This document shows positions 25,023-34,491 of a stretch of DNA of 64,000 nt, one piece after another. The position numbers and the translations under genes are program-made. Numbering within the stretch: position 1 is the first letter of the stretch; each line of letters starts with the position of its first letter. Below the pieces are notes generated by a model, which saw only the letters and a program-made list of their open reading frames with translations, was not told where the DNA came from and made no database searches. Origin of the DNA: Elusimicrobiales bacterium (lineage in GTDB: Bacteria; Elusimicrobiota; Elusimicrobia; Elusimicrobiales; UBA9959); contig JAQTOU010000008.1 in assembly GCA_028713125.1 (NCBI GenBank), forward strand, positions 62,001 through 126,000. Reading direction: 5' to 3'.

Positions 25023-27479
25023 TTAATCCGGGCAAACTTTGAGCTCGGCCGGGGTGCGTTTCCTCATCTTGAGCGCCCCGGAGAAGCATTTCTTCACGCA
25101 GAGAGAGCAGCCTATGCACTTAGAGGCGTCGAACTTCGGGACCTTGTTCCCGTCCAGCTTGACGGCCAGGTAGCCGCAGCGCTCGCAGTTCCCGCAGTGC
25201 CGGCAGAGGTCAGCGTCGACGCCGGGAATATTTTTCACCGGGGTAAGGTCGGGGAAGTTGGTTATCGGGCCCGGCAGCGCGCAGCCTATGAACTCGCCCA
25301 CCGATTTGAAACCTTTTTCCTCCAGCATGTGGCTGAGGCCCCAGTTAAGCTCGTCTATCACGCCGAAGCCGTATTTCATGACCACGGTGCAGAACTGCAC
25401 GGACTTAGCGCCCAGGGCCAGGAAATTGGCCGCGGCTTTATAATCCATCGGCCCGCCATTGCCGGAGATCGGCACGCCCAGGTTAACGGCTTTGGCGATG
25501 GTGAGATTGCTTATAGGCGCCACGCCTTCGCCGCTCATGCCGACCACCATGCCTTCGTCCCAGCGCCCTTTCCCTGACATGCGCTTGCGGAAAGAGAGAG
25601 CCGGGAAGGAGTTTGCCAAGGTTATGCCCGCTTTCTTGTGCGGATATTTAGCGTAGACCTGCTTTATCGCATTCACAACCTGCCAGATAGCGGTCACGGC
25701 GCCGGTCAGCTTGAAGAGTTTCGGAACTTCGGGATTGGAAACTTCCATCACCCAGTCTATGATCTTCGCGGCCAGTTCCGGGTCCTGGGAGACTATATCG
25801 CCCTTGGTCCCGTCTCCGCCCTGCGGGCAGGAGAGGGAATATTCTATGGCCATCGCGCCGGCTTTTTCCAGCTTAAGAGTATTGGCCTGCCATATTTTTT
25901 TGTCCGCCTCGTCGTCGCCCGTCACGGGCCCGCCGGTGGAGGCGGCGGTAAGGCGGTCGGGGTATTCTTTCACCAGCCGAGCGACTTCGGCGCAGACCCG
26001 GTTCAGAGGGTGGCCGGATACATTGTCGGAGTTCCCGTAGGTGTTCTCGGTGAAGGTCACCATATACTCCGAAGGGATATGTATGTGTAACCCGTCGAAA
26101 GCGGTCTTCATGACCACGCCGGGCCAGCCTGCTTCGTAAGCGCGCTTCACCTGGTCGTAACCGTCGGAGTGGGGGGAGGCGGAGATGATGAACGGGGAGA
26201 TCAGCTTGCGTCCGAAGAAGTCCGTCTCGAGCGGAACCGGCAGCATGTCCCGCCCGGCCAGCAGGACGGTGCTCTTCAGGTTGTTGGGAATTATAGGGGC
26301 CTTTTTACCCTGGATGAATGCGTGGACTTCCATCGCGGCGTTCTTGCCGGAGGCGGCGCCTTCAACCACGGTGGCCGCGCCGTTCCGGCAGTCGCCGGCC
26401 AGGAAAACGCCTTTCTGCTTTTTATCCTCGAAAACCGGCAGGTTCTTGATCGCCAGCACTACAAAAGCCAGGTCGGTGCGGGCCTGTTCCGTCCCTGCAA
26501 TGTCCTTCGCTTTATCGTCGAGGCGGACTATCTTTATGCCTTTACCGCCTTTAAGTATGGCGGTGATGCGGCTCTTCGCGTTGATATTGATGCCGGCCTT
26601 GAGGATGTCGCGCAGTTCATGCTCGGGCAGCTGTATGTCGCCTATATTCTTCCTGGTGAAGATCTCGGCTTTGGCCGCGCCGAGCTCCAGCGCTTTCATC
26701 GCGCAGTCGGCCGCCACCGCGCCGCCGCCTATTACGGCCACGTTCTTCCCTTTCACTTTATACTTTTTAAAATTGCGCAAATATTCCAGGCCTTCCACGC
26801 CGAGGGCCTCGTTCTCTATGCCGAGCTTGAGCTGCTTTTCCACTCCGGCCGTGACGATGACCGCGTCGTACTTTTTCAGCAGCGAAGCGGGGTCTTTTAT
26901 CGCCGAGCCTGTTTTTATGGAGATGTCCCCGAGGGTTTTTACGAATTCTATCTCCGTGCGCAGAACTTCCTTCGGGAAGCGCTTCTCGGGGATCAAATTG
27001 CAGGCGCCGCCGGCCTTTTTGTCTTTTTCAAAAATATCGATACTGTAGCCGAGCTGGGCGAGCGTTCCCGCCGCGGCGAAGCCCGCCGGGCCTGCTCCGA
27101 CCACGGCGACTTTCTTCCCGTTGAGCTTTGCTTTTTTGAACAGCGGCATCACGCCCAGTTCTTTCGCCTTCTGCACCACGGCGGCCTGCACGGCGGGTAT
27201 TTCTATCGGTTTATCGAAGAGCTTGCGGGAGCAGGCCTTCACGCAGAACCAGTCGGGGCAGACCGCGCCGCAGACGCCGCCGAAAGTGTTGTGCCCCATG
27301 ATAAGGGCGGCTGACCTTTTGAAATCGGAATTTTCCATCTGCCTCACGGCCATGATGAAGTCGGCGGGGGAACAGTCGGCCGGGCAGGCCGTCTTGCAGG
27401 GTTTCTCTTCGCAGTAAAGGCAGCGCTCCGCCTCGGTCTTGAGCTGCGCGTCGGTGAGGAAGTTTATTTTATTTTTCAT
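25023..27479 (-). CDS. Fused dihydropyrimidine-dehydrogenase-like (PreT-PreA / YgfK-type) iron-sulfur flavoprotein
   Basis: 818 residues in the domain order of DPD: N-terminal Cys-rich helical Fe-S domain (CLYCEEKPCKTACPADC, then GGVCGAVCP), FAD domain (VAVVGAGPAGFAAAG), NAD(P)H domain (VAVIGGGAVAADCA), FMN TIM barrel (from about residue 425, LISPFIISASPHSDG) and a C-terminal two-cluster ferredoxin. In the loop after SCP, where DPD has its catalytic Cys, the aligned residue is Val563 (GDIVSQDPEL), so the substrate or mechanism is probably different. The first C-terminal cluster motif is CX2CX2CX2C, tighter than usual. GGAAAGGTG precedes the ATG. Confidence 0.85.
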   Translation of the reverse strand: MKNKINFLTDAQLKTEAERCLYCEEKPCKTACPADCSPADFIMAVRQMENSDFKRSAALIMGHNTFGGVCGAVCPDWFCVKACSRKLFDKPIEIPAVQAAVVQKAKELGVMPLFKKAKLNGKKVAVVGAGPAGFAAAGTLAQLGYSIDIFEKDKKAGGACNLIPEKRFPKEVLRTEIEFVKTLGDISIKTGSAIKDPASLLKKYDAVIVTAGVEKQLKLGIENEALGVEGLEYLRNFKKYKVKGKNVAVIGGGAVAADCAMKALELGAAKAEIFTRKNIGDIQLPEHELRDILKAGININAKSRITAILKGGKGIKIVRLDDKAKDIAGTEQARTDLAFVVLAIKNLPVFEDKKQKGVFLAGDCRNGAATVVEGAASGKNAAMEVHAFIQGKKAPIIPNNLKSTVLLAGRDMLPVPLETDFFGRKLISPFIISASPHSDGYDQVKRAYEAGWPGVVMKTAFDGLHIHIPSEYMVTFTENTYGNSDNVSGHPLNRVCAEVARLVKEYPDRLTAASTGGPVTGDDEADKKIWQANTLKLEKAGAMAIEYSLSCPQGGDGTKGDIVSQDPELAAKIIDWVMEVSNPEVPKLFKLTGAVTAIWQVVNAIKQVYAKYPHKKAGITLANSFPALSFRKRMSGKGRWDEGMVVGMSGEGVAPISNLTIAKAVNLGVPISGNGGPMDYKAAANFLALGAKSVQFCTVVMKYGFGVIDELNWGLSHMLEEKGFKSVGEFIGCALPGPITNFPDLTPVKNIPGVDADLCRHCGNCERCGYLAVKLDGNKVPKFDASKCIGCSLCVKKCFSGALKMRKRTPAELKVCPD

Positions 27480-27514
27480 GGTGCACCTTTCCGAAGATAT
27501 TAGATTTTATAAAT

Positions 27515-30097
27515 TTAACGGCTCTTGTGGCGGAATTTAGCGTTGAGGCGGAAATGTTCGCTGTCGAAGAAGAAGCGCGAATAGACCAGGAAACGGAAGC
27601 GGCCGCGGAGCAGCTCTTTGTCCGGCTTCGGCGACAGCTCCTTGATCTCCGAATCGGCCGGCAGCGCGAGTATGTGGCAGCGGTGCCCGGGCAGGTTGCA
27701 GGGTTCGTCCAGGCGGAAGTCCAGGAGTTCTCCCTGTCTTTCCTTCCAGAGCCCCTCCATGTTCAGCTGCACTTCGACGGGGCCAAGCGCCAGGTGCTTC
27801 AGCGGCGCGGCGTAATTTACCGCGGCCAGGTATCTCCCGTACTCGGACTGTGTCCTTGCGAATTCGCATTTCAGGACGTTCCCGTTCGCGTCGGTGAAGT
27901 TGGACAGGGGCAGCGACGGGAGGAAAATATTGGTTTTCCTGGCGGCCCGCAGATTGTGTCCGTTGAAGAACATCCAGGTCCTGACCGCTTTGGGCCCGGC
28001 ATCTTTTTCAAAGATATAGACGGTGGAAGAGGCGGAGCCGCAGTTATTGCACGCGGAGAAAAGGTTTTCCAGCAGGGCCTGTTTCCCCCTGGAGAAATTC
28101 AGCTCCAGGCACTCCACCGGCAGGTCCTCGAAGGATGAGCGGAATTCCACGCTCCCTTCCACCAGCGCCGCCAGTTCCTCGTTGCTCTTGAAATGCAGTT
28201 CCGGGGCCAGGTTGCGCGCTATTTCAAGGTGCCTGAGCGCCTCTTTCCTGTCCCCACGCAGTGAGTAAAGCGTGTTAAGGCGGTAATAAGTATTCGCCAT
28301 CGCGTCATGCTTTCCGGCGCCTATAAATTTCCTGAGCTCCACGCAGGCGGTCTTATAGTCCTTCCTCAGGATAGCCAGTTCGGCCAGGAGGAAGATGAAA
28401 AAATCGTTCTGCTCGGGAAGGCCGGCCGCTTCTTTCATGGCTTCTTCGGCTTTGTCCAGTTTCCCCAGCTCGAGCAGGCCCTGAGCAAGCGCGAACCTGA
28501 GCATGACGTTCTCCGGGTGGCGCTTTATCGCGGCGCGGGTGATCTCCATGGATTTTTCATGCTTTCCCAGCCAGGCGTGCGAGAAGGCGTCCACGAACCA
28601 GCCGAAAAGCCCGGCGCCCGGGACGGCCCTGGCGATGCGGTCGGCGTATTCCCTGGCTTTGGCGTAGTCGTTCGTGGTCATCCTGGCGCGGGCGCAGATG
28701 GCGAGGGCGCAGGGGTCTTCGCGGCCGTCCCGCAGGTAGGTCTCCATCGTCTTGAGCCAGTTCCTGGAGCCGTCGAGGTATTCGGCAAGCAGCCCGGCCC
28801 GCAGGCGGGTGTCCTGGTCCGGCGCCGCCTTCGCCAGCCGGGCCATCCTCGGCGCGGCTTTGTTCACGGCCGACTGCATCCCCATATGGTATGACAGCAC
28901 GATCAGCAGATAGTTCGCGTCGACCGACCAGGGGTCCAGTTTCAGGGCCTTAAGCAAGTGGCCGTAGGCCTTGGGGACGGAGAAATCCGAAAAGTAGACG
29001 CGCCTGGCTTCTTCCAGGAGCTGCGCGGCTTCCTTCTTGTCGGCCGCTGAGACCTGCGGCGGCTTTTCCTCGGCCGAGGCCGGCGCCGTCACCCGCTCAT
29101 CGGGGTTCAACAGGCCCTTTATACCGTCGAGTATCTGGGTTTTCAGCCCTTTCGGCCTGGCGGCCAGGCGTATCGCGTCGGCCAGCTCGCGCGCGTCCCC
29201 GTAGCGGCGCGCGGGATCCTTTTCCAGGCATTTCATAGTGACGACGCTCAGCGCGGCGGAGAGCTCTTTGTTGCGCTTCGACGGCGGCGGGCATTTCCCC
29301 TGCGTAACCGCCTTTATGAAAGCGGCGGTATTGTCCGTTTCGAAAGGGTGGGTCAGCGTCAGTAGCTCGTATAAGACCGTGCCGAGCGCGTAGATGTCGG
29401 CGGCGGGGCCGCCCTCCGCGCTGGCGAACATCTCCGGAGCCATATATCTCAAGGTTCCAAGCCTGGGCTGCCCCGTGGTTATGTCTCCCGAGTCGGTCAT
29501 CTTGGCCAGGCCGAAGTCCGCGAGTTTGGGCGGGCCGACCCTGGAGAGGAGTATGTTGGACGGTTTTATGTCGCGGTGCAATATCCCCAGGGAATGCGCC
29601 TCGAAAAGGGCGTCGGCCACGCCGGCGATAAGCGCGGCGGCGTGGTTCTCGTAATCCCCGTCGGCCAGCGGGGAGGCGGACAGCGGCCGCAGGAAATAGG
29701 GAAGGTCCTCGTCGCCGGGGGCGGGCGGCTGCAGGTAGCCGTACCTCTTCAGTTCCTCGAGATCGGCCGAGTTCTTTATCGTCCGGGCCAGGTCCAGGAA
29801 AGAGGCCAGCGGTTTGCCGTCGACGAATTCCATTGCGAAGTAGGGCAGGCCGGAGTGCTCGCCGTAGGAATAGATCTTTATGATGCCCGGATGTCCGCAC
29901 CTGGCGATGGCGGCCGCCTCGCGGAGGAATCTTTTTTTATTGGTTTCCGTAGCCTGCTCCGGGAGTAGCATCTTGATGGCCGCGTCCCGCTTCAGCGTCT
30001 TGTCATAGGCCTTGTAAACCACACCCATGCCGCCGCGGCCGAGTTCCCCGGTGATCTTGTGCCCGCTTATTTCGGCGCCGTTTTCCATCATTTGCAA
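27515..30097 (-). CDS. Serine/threonine protein kinase with TPR region
   Basis: 860 residues. The kinase domain (about 10-310) has the glycine loop GRGGMGVVYKA, catalytic lysine in AAIKMLL, HRDIKPSNILL and DFGLAKM, all intact. A TPR-rich middle (about 350-640) follows. The last 220 residues contain CNNCG and a beta-rich pattern that I do not recognise. No membrane helix is evident, so it is cytoplasmic. Several closely spaced Met codons make the start uncertain by four residues. It is divergent from the deaminase gene at 30147, with a 49-base shared promoter region. Substrates are unknown. Confidence 0.88.
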   Translation of the reverse strand: MQMMENGAEISGHKITGELGRGGMGVVYKAYDKTLKRDAAIKMLLPEQATETNKKRFLREAAAIARCGHPGIIKIYSYGEHSGLPYFAMEFVDGKPLASFLDLARTIKNSADLEELKRYGYLQPPAPGDEDLPYFLRPLSASPLADGDYENHAAALIAGVADALFEAHSLGILHRDIKPSNILLSRVGPPKLADFGLAKMTDSGDITTGQPRLGTLRYMAPEMFASAEGGPAADIYALGTVLYELLTLTHPFETDNTAAFIKAVTQGKCPPPSKRNKELSAALSVVTMKCLEKDPARRYGDARELADAIRLAARPKGLKTQILDGIKGLLNPDERVTAPASAEEKPPQVSAADKKEAAQLLEEARRVYFSDFSVPKAYGHLLKALKLDPWSVDANYLLIVLSYHMGMQSAVNKAAPRMARLAKAAPDQDTRLRAGLLAEYLDGSRNWLKTMETYLRDGREDPCALAICARARMTTNDYAKAREYADRIARAVPGAGLFGWFVDAFSHAWLGKHEKSMEITRAAIKRHPENVMLRFALAQGLLELGKLDKAEEAMKEAAGLPEQNDFFIFLLAELAILRKDYKTACVELRKFIGAGKHDAMANTYYRLNTLYSLRGDRKEALRHLEIARNLAPELHFKSNEELAALVEGSVEFRSSFEDLPVECLELNFSRGKQALLENLFSACNNCGSASSTVYIFEKDAGPKAVRTWMFFNGHNLRAARKTNIFLPSLPLSNFTDANGNVLKCEFARTQSEYGRYLAAVNYAAPLKHLALGPVEVQLNMEGLWKERQGELLDFRLDEPCNLPGHRCHILALPADSEIKELSPKPDKELLRGRFRFLVYSRFFFDSEHFRLNAKFRHKSR

Positions 30098-30118
30098 GCC
30101 CGAACCGACAATTTGATT

Positions 30119-30136
30119 TTACTATAATATAATTCA
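30119..30136. promoter_or_regulatory. Divergent promoter region with overlapping TATAAT-like boxes
   Basis: The 49-base gap between the kinase (minus) and deaminase (plus) genes contains TTACTATAATATAATTC. On the plus strand TATAAT is followed by CAGGAG and the ATG; on the minus strand the same bases read TATATTATAG. No clear -35 boxes are seen. Confidence 0.45.
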
Positions 30137-30146
30137 GGAGACTATT

Positions 30147-31523
30147 ATGAAACAGAAGACCCTTTTGATAAAGAACGCGCTGGTGCTGGCCACCATGGAT
30201 GGGGCAGGCCGGGAGATGAACGGCGGCGAGGTCTATATCGAGGGGCCCGAAATAAAGAAAGTCGGCAGGAACCTTAAAGTAAAAGCCGACACTGTCATTG
30301 ACGCTAAAGGGTGCGTAGTCCTGCCCGGCTTCGTGAACACCCACCACCATCTTTACCAGACACTCACCCGCAACCTCCCCAAGGTGCAGGACGCCAAGCT
30401 TTTCGACTGGCTTATTTACCTCTATGATATCTGGAAGCACGTAAATCCCGAGGCGATATACGCCAGCACCCAGGTGGGCCTCGGCGAGCTGCTCCTGACC
30501 GGCTGCACCACCAGCTCCGACCATCTTTATCTTTTTCCGAAGCAGAACAGCGGCTTCTTCATAGACACCCAGATAGAGGCTGCCCGCGAGCTCGGCATGC
30601 GCTTCCACGCCACCCGCGGCTCCATGTCCCGCGGCCGCTCCAAAGGCGGGCTCCCGCCGGACAGCGTGGTGCAGGCGGAAGACTTTATCATGAAGGACTG
30701 CGAACGGCTGGTCCATAAATTCCACGACGCGGAAAAGTTCGCGATGACGCGGGTGGCGCTTGCGCCCTGCTCGCCTTTCTCCGTAACGACAGAGCTTCTT
30801 AAGCTTACCGCCGTGATGGCCAAGAAATGGGGCGTGCGGATGCATACCCATCTCGCGGAAACTATAGACGAAGAAGCTTTCTGCAAAAAACTTTTCAAAA
30901 TGCGCCCGCTGGAATATATGGAGTCCGTCGGTTGGGTCTCCGAAGGCAATGCCTGGTTCGCCCACTGTGTCTACATTAACGAGGCGGAAGCCAAAAAGAT
31001 GGGGAAGACCCGTACCGGCGTGGCCCATTGCCCCTGCTCGAATTTGCGCCTGGGTTCCGGGATAGCGCCCATAAGGATGTTCCTGAATCATAAGGTCCCG
31101 GTGGGCCTGGCCGTGGACGGCTCGGCTTCCAACGATTCCTCGGACATGCTCGGCGAGATCCGCCAGGCCATGCTTGTTCAGCGCGTAAAAGCGGGCGTAG
31201 AAGCCATGCCCGCGCGCGACGCTTTTAAGCTGGCGACGCACGGCGGGGCTTTCGTGCTTGGCCGCGCCGATATCGGCTCTATCGAGCCAGGTAAAGCCGC
31301 GGATATCGCCATCTTCGACGTGAGCGGCCTGGATTTCGCCGGGTCGAAGTCGGACCCGCTGGCTTCGCTTCTTTTCTGCGGTGCCTCGCACCGGACAAAA
31401 TACACCATAGTCAACGGCAAGGTAGTGGTCAGGAACGGCCGCCTTGTAAATGTGGATGAATTCAAGCTGGCCGAGCGCGCGAATAAAGCCGCGGCTTCTC
31501 TTTACAGGAAAGCCGGCTGTTAG
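30147..31523 (+). CDS. 8-oxoguanine deaminase-like / ATZ-TRZ family amidohydrolase
   Basis: 458 residues. Metal ligands are THHHLYQTLTRNLP (near residue 65), HTHLAE, HCVYINE and the Asp in AVDGSASND. The text HHHLYQTLTRNLPKVQDAKL is characteristic of the 8-oxoguanine deaminase / hydroxyatrazine-hydrolase branch. Such enzymes turn 8-oxoguanine into urate. Together with two molybdenum hydroxylases downstream it suggests oxidation and deamination of purines. AGGAG lies 9 bases before the ATG. Guanine or another aminopurine remains possible as substrate. Confidence 0.88.
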   Translation: MKQKTLLIKNALVLATMDGAGREMNGGEVYIEGPEIKKVGRNLKVKADTVIDAKGCVVLPGFVNTHHHLYQTLTRNLPKVQDAKLFDWLIYLYDIWKHVNPEAIYASTQVGLGELLLTGCTTSSDHLYLFPKQNSGFFIDTQIEAARELGMRFHATRGSMSRGRSKGGLPPDSVVQAEDFIMKDCERLVHKFHDAEKFAMTRVALAPCSPFSVTTELLKLTAVMAKKWGVRMHTHLAETIDEEAFCKKLFKMRPLEYMESVGWVSEGNAWFAHCVYINEAEAKKMGKTRTGVAHCPCSNLRLGSGIAPIRMFLNHKVPVGLAVDGSASNDSSDMLGEIRQAMLVQRVKAGVEAMPARDAFKLATHGGAFVLGRADIGSIEPGKAADIAIFDVSGLDFAGSKSDPLASLLFCGASHRTKYTIVNGKVVVRNGRLVNVDEFKLAERANKAAASLYRKAGC

Positions 31524-31540
31524 AGCTCTGAGGGGGGGAG

Positions 31541-32650
31541 ATGAAGAAAAACAAGATCAAGAGGATCGCCATAAATACCGGCGGCGGGGACGCGCCGGGT
31601 TTGAACGCCGTGATAAGGGCGGTGGTGGTCTCCGCCCTTAACAAGGGCTACGAATGCTTCGGGATAAGGGACGGCTATAACGGGCTCATGAAGCCCGAGG
31701 ACTATCCCGAGGGCGGCCTTATCCCGCTTACCCGCCACAGCGTACGCGGTATAACCCACCTGGGCGGCACGATACTGGGCACTACCAACAAGGGGAACCC
31801 CACCAAATACCCGACGATGGGCCCGGACGGTAAAATGTATGAAAAAGACCGCAGCGACGAACTGGTGGCGGCTTTTAAAAAGAACGGCCTGGACGCGCTG
31901 GTGGCGCTGGGCGGGGACGGCTCGCTCGGCATCGCGAATGTCCTGGCCGAAAAAGGCATACGCGCAATAGGCGTCCCCAAGACCATCGACAATGACCTGG
32001 ACAAGACCGTTATAACTTTCGGTTTCGATACCGCAGTTTCTTTCGCCACCGAATGCCTGGACCGGCTGCACTCCACCGCCGACGCTCACCGCCGGGTGAT
32101 GGTCGTCGAGGTGATGGGCCGCTATGCCGGCTGGATAGCGCTCAACGCCGGGGTTTCCGGCAATGCCGACGCTATACTTATCCCGGAGATACCCTACGAT
32201 ATAAATAAAGTAGCCGCGGCTCTTAAAGAAAGGCCAAAGCGCGGGAAGCATTACGCCATCGTCGTAGTGGCCGAGGGCGCCAAGCCCAAGGGCGGCGCGG
32301 TTTCCGTGGTCAGCAAAGAACTTGGCCGCGCGGAAAAGCTTGGCGGCGCCGGCGAGCGCGTCGCTAAAGAGCTAGAGCCGCTTGTCGGCAAGGAATGCCG
32401 CACCGTGGTTCTGGGCCATCTCCTGCGCGGCGGCAGCCCTACGACTTTCGACCGCCTTATCTCGCTGCGCTTCGGCGCGGCTGCGGTGCGCGCCCTCGAA
32501 GAGGGTTATTCCGGAGTGATGGTGGCGCTCGACCCGCCGGTAGTGCGCTATGTGCCGCTGAAAGAGGCCACCAGCCGGATGAAAGTGGTCCCGCTCGACT
32601 GCGATACGATAGTGACGGCTCGCGACCTGGGCATCACTTTTGGAGACTAA
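31541..32650 (+). CDS. 6-phosphofructokinase, group III type
   Basis: 369 residues. The phosphate-donor motif reads GGDGS (Gly at the position called 104 in E. coli PfkA) and the catalytic loop PKTIDND (Lys at position 124). ATP enzymes usually have Gly/Gly and PPi enzymes Asp/Lys; the Gly-Lys combination is known from actinobacterial ATP-dependent enzymes. It therefore most likely uses ATP. The substrate motif MGRYAGW is present. It is the first gene of a tightly coupled set with mocA, a transporter and a cyclase, which is an odd home for a glycolytic enzyme. Confidence 0.92.
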   Translation: MKKNKIKRIAINTGGGDAPGLNAVIRAVVVSALNKGYECFGIRDGYNGLMKPEDYPEGGLIPLTRHSVRGITHLGGTILGTTNKGNPTKYPTMGPDGKMYEKDRSDELVAAFKKNGLDALVALGGDGSLGIANVLAEKGIRAIGVPKTIDNDLDKTVITFGFDTAVSFATECLDRLHSTADAHRRVMVVEVMGRYAGWIALNAGVSGNADAILIPEIPYDINKVAAALKERPKRGKHYAIVVVAEGAKPKGGAVSVVSKELGRAEKLGGAGERVAKELEPLVGKECRTVVLGHLLRGGSPTTFDRLISLRFGAAAVRALEEGYSGVMVALDPPVVRYVPLKEATSRMKVVPLDCDTIVTARDLGITFGD

Positions 32651-33253
32651 ATGATCTCAGCCATCATATTAGCGGCGGGAGGATCGGACAGGATGGGGCG
32701 GCCCAAGGCCATACTCCAATGGAGGGGCAAGCCCTTCATAGAGCATGTATGTTCTTCCCTGCGGAGCGCCGGGGTGGAAGACCTTGTGGCGGTTCTTGGG
32801 AGCGCCTCGAAAGAGATACTGTCCGCCTGGACACCGACGGGAGAGAAGGTCGCGGTTAATCTCAAGCCGGAGCATGGTCAGCTTTCTTCCCTGCGGGTCG
32901 GATTAGGAGAGGTTTCGGAGTTCTCTGAAGCGTTCCTGGTTTGCCTCGCCGACCAGCCGACCATAGATCCCGACACTTATAAAAAGGTCATAGACTGCTG
33001 GCTTTTAAATAAAGACTCGATAGTCATACCCCGGACTTTCCGAGCTTCGGATTCGCGCCTTAAGCGCGGCCATCCCATCATCATCCCGGCGGCGCACCGG
33101 CAGCTCTGCTTCGAGGGGCCTTTGGACAAAGGTCTGCACTGGGTGACGCATCATCCTTCCGTAAAGATCCTCGATCTTGAAGTAAAAGACCCCGAAATAA
33201 TCCGCGACTTCGATACCCCGGAAGATTACGAGGCGCTTGTAAAGGCCGGCTGA
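32651..33253 (+). CDS. MocA-like molybdenum cofactor nucleotidyltransferase
   Basis: 200 residues. A single nucleotidyltransferase Rossmann domain begins IISAIILAAGGSDRMGRPK, with the metal-binding LADQPTIDPDTY near residue 100 and RGHPIII near 140. MocA adds CMP to molybdopterin for enzymes of the xanthine dehydrogenase family, which matches the molybdenum hydroxylases downstream. The ATG directly abuts the phosphofructokinase stop, and its own TGA overlaps the next ATG, so translation is coupled on both sides. MobA-like or sugar nucleotidyltransferase activity is less likely given the context. Confidence 0.88.
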   Translation: MISAIILAAGGSDRMGRPKAILQWRGKPFIEHVCSSLRSAGVEDLVAVLGSASKEILSAWTPTGEKVAVNLKPEHGQLSSLRVGLGEVSEFSEAFLVCLADQPTIDPDTYKKVIDCWLLNKDSIVIPRTFRASDSRLKRGHPIIIPAAHRQLCFEGPLDKGLHWVTHHPSVKILDLEVKDPEIIRDFDTPEDYEALVKAG

Positions 33254-34491
33254 TGTTCCCGGTAATAGTACTCCTGGCCGTTTTCCTCCTCATCGCCGTG
33301 CGGCAGGTGGGAAGCTTCCGCTTCGAGATCTGGCAGGCGATGTGCGCCGGCGCGGTCGCCGTGCTTCTTTCCGGAGGGATAAAGCCGGCTGCCGCCCTGG
33401 CCGCGATCGATCCGGACGTGATGCTTTTCCTGTTCGGGATGTTCGCCGCCGGGCAGGTCTTCGAACTGAGCGGCTGGCTGGCGCATGCGAAGTACGAAGT
33501 TTTCAAGCGGGCCCGCACCGAGGAGAGCCTTCTTCTCCTGCTGGTTTTCTTCATGGGCCTGGCCTCGGCTTTCCTGATGAACGATACGCTGGCGATAATC
33601 GGAACTCCGGTGGCGCTGCTTCTGGCCCGGAAACACGGGATCGCGCCCAAGGCTCTGCTTCTTGCCCTGGCTTTTTCTATTACCGTCGGCAGCGTTATGA
33701 GCCCGATAGGCAATCCCCAGAATTTGCTGGTGGCCGTAAAAGGGGAGGTGGCGGCGCCTTTCCACACTTTCTTCAAATATCTCGCGATCCCTACATTTAT
33801 AAACCTCGGAGCGGTCTTCCTGCTGGTGCGCTTTTTCTACCGGCAGGAATTCAGGAAAGTCGCCCTGACCCATTCCCAGGAACCGGTAAAAGATAAAGCG
33901 CTGGCGCTGCTCGCAAAAATTACGGCGGGGGTGCTTTGCATGATGATAGCGGCGAAGATCGTGCTGGTCTCCATAAACCCCGCGCTTGATTTCCGGCTTA
34001 CCTGGATAGCACTGGCCGCCGCCCTGCCCGGCCTGCTGTTCAGCCCGCGCCGCTTCGAGATACTGCGCAAGACCGACTGGAGCACGCTGGCTTTCTTCGC
34101 AGCGATGTTCATCCTGATGCGGAGCGTCTGGGATACCGGCTTCTTCCAGGCCCTTATCGCCAGGTCCGGGGCGGACATAGCCGGGCTCGGCCCTATAATG
34201 GCTGTCAGTGTTTTGATGAGCCAGCTTATTTCCAATGTGCCGCTGGTGGCGCTGTATCTGCCTATGCTGCGGCATGCCGGAGCGGGAACGCCGGAATTGA
34301 TGGCCCTCGCGGCGGCTTCCACTTTTGCCGGCAATTTGTTCATTTTGGGCGCTGCAAGCAATGTGATAATAATCCAGAACGCGGAGAAAAAAGGCGGGGC
34401 CACCATAACCTTCCTCGAGTTCGCCCGGGTCGGGGTTCCTCTGACTTTTATAAATGGCATAATATACTGGGTTTTCCTGAGGTACATATGA
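33253..34491 (+). CDS. SLC13/ArsB-type anion transporter
   Basis: 412 residues with about eleven membrane helices. The repeat segments FLMNDTLAIIGTPVALLLARK and GSVMSPIGNPQNLL resemble the Na+/dicarboxylate (SLC13, CitMHS) and ArsB families of the ion transporter superfamily. It probably imports an organic acid or other anion; no neighbour fixes the substrate, though a product or substrate of purine breakdown would fit. It overlaps mocA (TGATG) and the cyclase (ATGA), so all are made from one transcript. Confidence 0.88.
   Translation: MFPVIVLLAVFLLIAVRQVGSFRFEIWQAMCAGAVAVLLSGGIKPAAALAAIDPDVMLFLFGMFAAGQVFELSGWLAHAKYEVFKRARTEESLLLLLVFFMGLASAFLMNDTLAIIGTPVALLLARKHGIAPKALLLALAFSITVGSVMSPIGNPQNLLVAVKGEVAAPFHTFFKYLAIPTFINLGAVFLLVRFFYRQEFRKVALTHSQEPVKDKALALLAKITAGVLCMMIAAKIVLVSINPALDFRLTWIALAAALPGLLFSPRRFEILRKTDWSTLAFFAAMFILMRSVWDTGFFQALIARSGADIAGLGPIMAVSVLMSQLISNVPLVALYLPMLRHAGAGTPELMALAAASTFAGNLFILGAASNVIIIQNAEKKGGATITFLEFARVGVPLTFINGIIYWVFLRYI

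Noticed and set aside
31541-32650. PPi-dependent phosphofructokinase, from the PKTIDND lysine
   Set aside because: The donor-site residue is Gly (GGDGS), where PPi enzymes have Asp, so ATP is more likely.
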